Shown one piece after another: positions 7,012 through 10,812 of a DNA stretch of 10,812 bases (positions within the stretch are counted from its first letter, which is position 1; each line of letters begins with the position of its first letter). The notes under the pieces are model-generated. The model ran no database searches and was not told the origin of the DNA. It saw only the letters and a program-made list of their open reading frames with translations. Source of the DNA: Candidatus Cloacimonadota bacterium (GTDB taxonomy: Bacteria > Cloacimonadota > Cloacimonadia > Cloacimonadales > TCS61); NCBI GenBank assembly GCA_030667725.1, contig DAOUVH010000016.1, positions 1 to 10,812 on the forward strand, written 5' to 3'. The position numbers and the translations under genes are program-made.

Positions 7012-8091
7012 CTATTTATCCAAGATCTTAGCTTTAATTTCATCTGGAGTGAATAAAATACCACCAACTTTCCCAAGGAATTCCACAGGTAATTTTCCAT
7101 TAACTGCCAGTCTCACATCCTCAACCATCTGACCAAGGTTCAATTCGCAAACTACGACCTTTTTAACTTTGTCATGAAGAACATTACTAATTGCCTCATA
7201 AGGATAGGGCCAAACTGTTATTGGTCTAATCATGCCAACACTCTTACCCGCTTCCTGCAACTCATCAATAGCAGATTTTGCGATTCGGGCTGCTGTACCA
7301 AAGGCAACAACTATTACATCATTTTCATCAGAAATGTTGTATTCTTCGAATCTTTGTTCATTCTTTTCTATCAAATCATATTTCTTCCCTAGTTTGATAA
7401 CATGTTGTTCCAAAACCAGGGGATCGATCTCTAAGGAATTTATCTCATGATGATGATGATTAGGTTCATCTTCATTAGAATGCATACACCAGTCATAATG
7501 TTGTTCATCAAGTTTTTTCAATTCCTCTTCTGTTTTGTACGGTTTGAATTCAACTGGTTCCATCATCTGTCCCAAAAGTCCATCTGAAAGTATCATTACC
7601 GGATTTCTGTATTTATCTCCCAGATCAAAAGCCAGATCTGCCATATCAGCAAATTCCTGAACTGTGCTTGGTGCCAGAACAATAAGACGATAATCTCCAT
7701 GACCACCACCTTTTGTTGCCTGGAAATAATCACCCTGAGCAGGTTGAATATCACCCAGCCCCGGTCCACCACGCTGAACATTTACTATAACTCCCGGTAG
7801 ATTTGCTCCTGCAAGATACGAAATACCTTCCATTTTAAGAGAAATACCGGGTGAAGATGAAGATGTCATAGCTCTTCTTCCGCATCCCGATGCTCCGTAA
7901 ACCATATTTATTGCTGCAATTTCACTTTCTGCCTGCACGAAAATACCATCTACTTTCGGCATCATTTTCGACATATATTCTATTAATTCACTTTGAGGAG
8001 TGATGGGATAAGCAAAATATAGCCTGCAGCCTGCACGGATAGCAGCTTCAGCAACTGCTTCATTACCTTTCATCAATACTTTTTCAGCCAT
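7012..8091 (-). CDS. vorB: 2-oxoacid:ferredoxin oxidoreductase, alpha subunit (VorB type)
   Basis: A 359-residue alpha subunit resembling the proteins annotated as 3-methyl-2-oxobutanoate dehydrogenase subunit VorB. It has MKGNEAVAEAAIRAGC (residues 7-22), YPITPQSELIEYM (28-40), QAESEIAAINMVYGA (from 53), TSSSSPGISLKMEGISYLAG, RGGPGLGDIQPAQGD and ATKGGGHGDYR. The C-terminal third carries the transketolase-C-like domain (VVVAFGTAARIAKSAI, IRPITVWPYP). With beta, gamma and the ferredoxin it forms acyl-CoA, CO2 and reduced ferredoxin. Branched-chain 2-oxoacids (from Val, Leu, Ile) are the likely substrates, but closely related complexes use 2-oxoglutarate, and sequence alone does not settle this. 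An acidic insert contains four consecutive His (212-215) coded by a trinucleotide run. Start has GAGGAGA; gap to the ferredoxin gene is 11 bases. Confidence 0.92.
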   Translation of the reverse strand: MAEKVLMKGNEAVAEAAIRAGCRLYFAYPITPQSELIEYMSKMMPKVDGIFVQAESEIAAINMVYGASGCGRRAMTSSSSPGISLKMEGISYLAGANLPGVIVNVQRGGPGLGDIQPAQGDYFQATKGGGHGDYRLIVLAPSTVQEFADMADLAFDLGDKYRNPVMILSDGLLGQMMEPVEFKPYKTEEELKKLDEQHYDWCMHSNEDEPNHHHHEINSLEIDPLVLEQHVIKLGKKYDLIEKNEQRFEEYNISDENDVIVVAFGTAARIAKSAIDELQEAGKSVGMIRPITVWPYPYEAISNVLHDKVKKVVVCELNLGQMVEDVRLAVNGKLPVEFLGKVGGILFTPDEIKAKILDK

Positions 8092-8102
8092 AATATTCTC
8101 CT

Positions 8103-8306
8103 CTATTTTTCTATTGTAATTGCTACATCAGGACAAGTAGTATAGCATAATTTACAAGCAATACAAGCTTCTTGATCAAAACACTCCGAATAATGATAGC
8201 CCTTGGAATTGATCTCTTCAGAAAATCTGATAATACTTTTAGGACAAGCTGGAATACACAAACCACAGCCTTTACATATTTCCGCGTCAACGGTCATTCT
8301 TGCCAT
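8103..8306 (-). CDS. 2-oxoacid:ferredoxin oxidoreductase, delta subunit (2x[4Fe-4S] ferredoxin)
   Basis: A 67-residue bacterial-type ferredoxin with two complete cluster motifs, CKGCGLCIPACP (Cys11, 14, 17, 21) and CIACKLCYTTCP (Cys48, 51, 54, 58). An additional Cys42 lies between them. It passes electrons from the cluster in the catalytic beta subunit to external ferredoxin. As in many VOR/KOR operons, it is the first gene. AAGGAGA lies seven bases before ATG, and a candidate promoter lies further upstream. Length and Cys spacing are normal for the family. Confidence 0.95.
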   Translation of the reverse strand: MARMTVDAEICKGCGLCIPACPKSIIRFSEEINSKGYHYSECFDQEACIACKLCYTTCPDVAITIEK

Positions 8307-8341
8307 AACTGTCTCCTTATTATTGCAATATTTTTTATGCA

Positions 8342-8373
8342 GTAGAATGTTTTTATTTCGCTGAATTTGTCAA
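8342..8373 (-). promoter_or_regulatory. Candidate promoter of the oxidoreductase operon
   Basis: On the minus strand TTGACA (8373-8368) is followed after 20 bases by TTCTAC (8347-8342), about 36 bases before the ferredoxin ATG. It mirrors the element before lpoB (TTGACA, 19 bases, TTCTAA). The -10 match to TATAAT is poor, so this remains a suggestion. Confidence 0.28.
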
Positions 8374-8451
8374 ATGGATATTAGAAAAAATTGATATTAT
8401 TATTCTAGGATTTGAGTTTTAAATCTTACTATTTACAAAAAAAGAACTAGT

Positions 8452-9960
8452 TTATTTCAACAATATACATTTCTTAACTAATTTTGTTTTATCATTAACT
8501 GTAAGCTTGTATAAGTACACTCCTGAGCTTACTTTTTTCCCGTAATCATCTTTCCCATCCCAAACAACTGAATGCTGTCCCGCTGAAAGTTGATCTTTGA
8601 TAAGATGTTTTATTTTTCGCCCTTTGATGTTGTAAATTGTTAAGTTCACAAACGAGGACGTTTGTGTTACGGTGAATGATATTGTTGTTGTTGGGTTGAA
8701 GGGATTGGGATAGTTAGAGAGGTTAAAATTTGTCAATGGTACTAGATAACTAGAAGCTCCAACAACAACTGTTTGGTTTTCATAAGCACCCATATCGATT
8801 CTTCCACCATAAATTCTTGGATTTCCAATAATGTCAATTTCTGGTAAATTTAGACCTGTTGTATCAGGAGTTCCTGAATTTACACAAGGTGAGAAGTTTT
8901 GAAGGGAGAATGGATAATTTCCAGTAATTGTAAAAATCGGGTCATCTTCAATATTACCTTCGAGCCAGTGTATTATAGCATTATAGTTTGTTACGATTCC
9001 AGATTCCCCACCCTCTATATCAGAATATTCTATAAAAGTAGAGCTAGGTTCTCCTGTCTCATTGAAGGATATTTCTTCTGGTGAATTATTCCACAAAATG
9101 CAATTAACTAAATGTGGATGTGAATCTCCCGAGCAACGAACTCCTCCACCAGCTGTAAATGCAATATTATTTGTTATTGTTAAGTTTACTAAACTTATAT
9201 TGGAATAATAATTATAAATTCCACCACCATAATTAGAAGTATTGTTTGCAATTATTGTATTCTCTAAACTTGGGATTGAATGAGAAAAGTAAATTCCACC
9301 TCCCCGAGAACCAGTATTTCCAGTAATTATTAAATTCTTTAGAATTGGATTGGAATCACCACAGTATATTCCACTACCATAATTGGAAGAATTATTTACA
9401 ATTTCTACATTCTCTATATACAAATTAGAATCATTGTCACAGTATATTCCTCCACCCCAAAATGTAGAATTATTCATAATAATTACATCCTCCAATTCTG
9501 GGCTTGAATTATTTTTACAATATAATCCTCCTCCTGAATATACAGAATAATTATTTGATATTATTAAATTCTTTAAACTTGGACTCGAATAATCTCTACA
9601 CTTTATTCCTCCTCCATAATAAGCATTCCCATTTGTAATTGTTAATCCACATAACTTTGTTGTTAAATGTTCCTCATTTTCAAAAATTACGACACTTCCA
9701 TTCTGATTTCCGTCAATTATTGTTTGTGAAATGTAAGAAGTATCTTGAGTTGTAAAAAATAATGATGCGACTGTAATATTCTTTCCGTTGAAATTAATGT
9801 TTTCATAATATGTTCCGGGGTGTACCAAAATAGTATCTGCATCTGTTGAAGTATCTATGCCAACTTGAATAGTAGGTTTATCAGCAGGAATATTTATTAT
9901 TTCTGCTGATAAATACAAAACAGAACTTAAATATAAGAATAGTATTAATATTTTCATCAT
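8452..9960 (-). CDS. Secreted right-handed beta-helix protein with T9SS type A sorting domain
   Basis: A 502-residue protein. It has a signal peptide (MMKILILFLY onward, likely cut after LSA at about residue 19), then IQVGIDTSTDADTILVHPGT, the usual opening of DUF1565/pectate-lyase-like helices. About seven tandem coils of 25-27 residues follow (100-281), each with the pattern L-x-N-x-x-I-x-N-N then GGGIYC. The section PEEISF, YSDIEGG, SPCVNSGTPD and GGRIDMGAYE is the 'choice-of-anchor Q' end of such proteins. The last 88 residues (415-502) are the NYPNPFNPTTTI-type T9SS tail with GRKIKHLI and WDGKDDYGKKVSSGVYLY. It is probably displayed or released outside the cell; its ligand or substrate, possibly a polysaccharide, is unknown and no catalytic residues are evident. 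AAGGAG lies nine bases before the first of two tandem ATGs. Composition is AT-rich. Confidence 0.9.
   Translation of the reverse strand: MMKILILFLYLSSVLYLSAEIINIPADKPTIQVGIDTSTDADTILVHPGTYYENINFNGKNITVASLFFTTQDTSYISQTIIDGNQNGSVVIFENEEHLTTKLCGLTITNGNAYYGGGIKCRDYSSPSLKNLIISNNYSVYSGGGLYCKNNSSPELEDVIIMNNSTFWGGGIYCDNDSNLYIENVEIVNNSSNYGSGIYCGDSNPILKNLIITGNTGSRGGGIYFSHSIPSLENTIIANNTSNYGGGIYNYYSNISLVNLTITNNIAFTAGGGVRCSGDSHPHLVNCILWNNSPEEISFNETGEPSSTFIEYSDIEGGESGIVTNYNAIIHWLEGNIEDDPIFTITGNYPFSLQNFSPCVNSGTPDTTGLNLPEIDIIGNPRIYGGRIDMGAYENQTVVVGASSYLVPLTNFNLSNYPNPFNPTTTISFTVTQTSSFVNLTIYNIKGRKIKHLIKDQLSAGQHSVVWDGKDDYGKKVSSGVYLYKLTVNDKTKLVKKCILLK
9118..9663 (-). repeat. Tandem coding repeats (about 7 x 75-81 bp) of the beta-helix domain
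   Basis: Residues 100-281 of the beta-helix protein form degenerate tandem units of 25-27 residues. They share N-N dyads (136-137, 163-164, 189-190, 239-240, 264-265) and a G-[GS]-G-[ILV]-[YKR]-C end, with Cys at 121, 148, 174, 200 and 276. At DNA level this gives recurring blocks such as TATTCCTCCTCC on the plus strand. The units have diverged, so this is an old expansion. Confidence 0.75.
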
Positions 9961-10035
9961 TTATCCTATCTCCTTCATTTTATTTGATCGCTTTTAATTT
10001 AATACTCTATGATTCATATTGTTTTTCTCAATCAA

Positions 10036-10042
10036 ATGCTTG
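10036..10042 (-). promoter_or_regulatory. Unsupported-by-position scan of the region upstream of the beta-helix gene
   Basis: The 119-base gap 9961-10079 holds the ribosome binding site AAGGAG and AT-rich DNA. A TATAAT hexamer occurs on the minus strand at about 10056-10061, but no acceptable -35 box lies 16-18 bases before it. TTGATT (near 10031-10036) has no good partner either. I therefore call no specific promoter here. Confidence 0.12.
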
Positions 10043-10079
10043 AATTATTTCCTATTATATAAAATAGATTATGAACCTT

Positions 10080-10408
10080 TTACTTCTTTGGCAACGATGC
10101 AGCATATTCAATCCCTTTCTGCAGCCAGAATTCAAGTTGTTCATCAGTTTCAATTCCATCTGGCTCCACCAAAATCCAGCCTTTCATTACTTTCCCGGTA
10201 ATGTCAAAGACACGAGTGTAAGGTTCTTGTAGTAATTCTTCATGTTTATCTTTGCCAGCTCTCACGATCAATTCATCATTGATGATACCACCTAGCATAT
10301 TACCATTAATTATATAACAAATTCCTCCGAACATTTTCTTGAATGTAAAATCAATTTTCCAACTAAGTATTCTTCAATGCGCTGGTGTAATCCTTCATCG
10401 TATGGCAT
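10080..10408 (-). pseudogene. TfoX N-terminal domain protein, frameshifted
   Basis: The intact-looking 84-residue reading frame (10334-10080) begins MFGGICYIINGNMLGG and ends GIEYAASLPKK. This is the TfoX/Sxy N-terminal domain, but normal members begin about 25 residues earlier. The missing start is present in another frame: ATG at 10408-10406 gives MPYDEGLHQRIEEYLVGK, the family's usual opening, and the MFGG frame upstream reads KIDFTFKKMFGG. The frames join if one A is added to the AAAA run (plus-strand TTTT, 10355-10358), giving a normal 109-residue protein. So the gene carries an apparent -1 frameshift, either a real mutation or a homopolymer sequencing error. GGAG lies seven bases before the upstream ATG, which directly follows the phosphoglycerate mutase stop codon. 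Stand-alone TfoX-N proteins have no settled function; some relatives regulate competence. Confidence 0.85.
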
Positions 10409-10812
10409 TTATTTCTCCAATAGCATCCTAATAAATTCATCTTCTTCGATCAAACCAAATCCACCTTTCAGGCAGCTTTCTTCGTTGTATTCGGAAACTT
10501 CGTCCGCATTTAATTTTGGATTGTATATAATAAATGGTACAGCATCATGTGTGTGGGTTCTCACTTCGCAAGGAGTTGCGTGATCTGGAAGGACAGCTAT
10601 TGCAACGTCTTCTTCCAGCTTGGAGGTTTCTTCAATTACATATTTCACAACTCTTGCATCGAGATATTCAAGTGCTTTAATTTTAAGTTCTACATCTCCG
10701 GCATGCCCTGCTTCATCTGTAGCTTCCACGTGCAAATAAACAAGATCGTGAGTTTTGATCGCTTCTACTGCAGCTGCTGCTTTGCCTTCATAATTTGTAT
10801 CTGTTAGTCCGG
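10409..10812 (-). CDS. apgM: Cofactor-independent phosphoglycerate mutase, archaeal type (C-terminal part)
   Basis: The frame is open through the right edge of the window, so only the last 133 residues are seen; the N-terminus lies beyond 10812. The visible part reads GLTDTNYEGKAAAAVEAIK, YLHVEATDEAGHAGD, VLPDHATP and VRTHTHDAVPFIIY, all hallmarks of the ApgM family (COG3635) in the alkaline phosphatase superfamily. The Asp and His in DEAGH and in PDH are expected metal ligands. The enzyme interconverts 3- and 2-phosphoglycerate in glycolysis and gluconeogenesis without 2,3-bisphosphoglycerate. Its TAA stop (10411-10409) directly abuts the ATG of the TfoX-like gene, whose ribosome binding site lies inside its last codons, so the two are co-transcribed. 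Family assignment is firm despite truncation. Confidence 0.92.
   Translation of the reverse strand, partial: GLTDTNYEGKAAAAVEAIKTHDLVYLHVEATDEAGHAGDVELKIKALEYLDARVVKYVIEETSKLEEDVAIAVLPDHATPCEVRTHTHDAVPFIIYNPKLNADEVSEYNEESCLKGGFGLIEEDEFIRMLLEK

Noticed and set aside
8431..8454. Terminator after the beta-helix gene
   Set aside because: There is a T7 run on the minus strand, but only the tiny palindrome AACTAGTT before it and no stable stem.
9118..9663. CRISPR-like array from periodic similar blocks
   Set aside because: The period is coding, in frame and degenerate, and matches beta-helix coils; no identical direct repeats with unique spacers.
9961..10079. TATAAT near 10056-10061 (minus) as a promoter for the beta-helix gene
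   Set aside because: No acceptable -35 box at suitable spacing in AT-rich DNA where such hexamers arise by chance.
10080..10334. Short 84-residue TfoX-like protein with MFGG as true start
   Set aside because: The family N-terminus is encoded just upstream in another frame with its own ATG and ribosome binding site; a frameshift explains it better.
10409..10735. TTG at 10735 as the phosphoglycerate mutase start
   Set aside because: Conserved family sequence (TNYEGK and onward) continues upstream in frame to the window edge.

Overview
This is an AT-rich bacterial window with strong AAGGAGG-type ribosome binding sites in front of many genes. It encodes two secreted proteins ending in the NYPNPFNPTTTI-type C-terminal domain of type IX secretion (T9SS) cargo, and a four-subunit ferredoxin-dependent 2-oxoacid oxidoreductase. 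T9SS-type tails, diderm lipoproteins including an LpoB homologue, and an anaerobic oxidoreductase together suggest an anaerobic, amino-acid-fermenting member of the FCB superphylum. A Cloacimonadota-like lineage or a relative is my best guess, inferred from gene content only.

Layout, left to right. (1) Positions 1-716, plus strand: the C-terminal end of a large modular secreted protein (cadherin-like or Ig-like repeats plus a T9SS tail). It is followed by a perfect 14-bp hairpin with no U-tract. (2) 802-1845, minus: an orphan DUF4238 protein, clearly more AT-rich than the oxidoreductase operon and without a clear ribosome binding site. (3) 1957-2373, minus: a YjbQ/UPF0047 enzyme, whose start I place at an internal ATG. 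The gap upstream of it carries two short palindromes. (4) 2506-5561, minus: an operon of three lipoproteins, LpoB, then a COG3014 protein, then an LPP20-type protein, probably a cell-envelope or peptidoglycan-synthesis module. (5) 5640-5667: an intrinsic terminator closing the next operon. (6) 5709-8306, minus: an oxidoreductase operon in the order ferredoxin (delta), alpha, beta, gamma, with tight spacing and a TAATG stop/start overlap. The alpha subunit is of the VorB type. (7) 8452-9960, minus: a secreted right-handed beta-helix protein with about seven tandem coils, Cys and Asn ladders and a T9SS tail. (8) 10080-10408, minus: a TfoX N-terminal-domain gene broken by an apparent one-base loss in an A-run. 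(9) 10409-10812, minus: the C-terminal end of an archaeal-type cofactor-independent phosphoglycerate mutase, whose stop codon directly abuts the TfoX start.

How the genes fit together. The oxidoreductase would turn 2-oxoacids from amino-acid breakdown into acyl-CoA, CO2 and reduced ferredoxin. ApgM serves glycolysis or gluconeogenesis. The lipoprotein trio acts at the envelope, and the two T9SS-type proteins are surface or secreted products. No tRNA, rRNA, CRISPR array, insertion sequence or replication origin is visible, and no gap between genes exceeds 150 bases. I see no convincing new multi-gene system. The most checkable oddities are the tfoX frameshift, the Cys/Asn ladders of the beta-helix protein, the palindromes, and the AT-rich DUF4238 gene.
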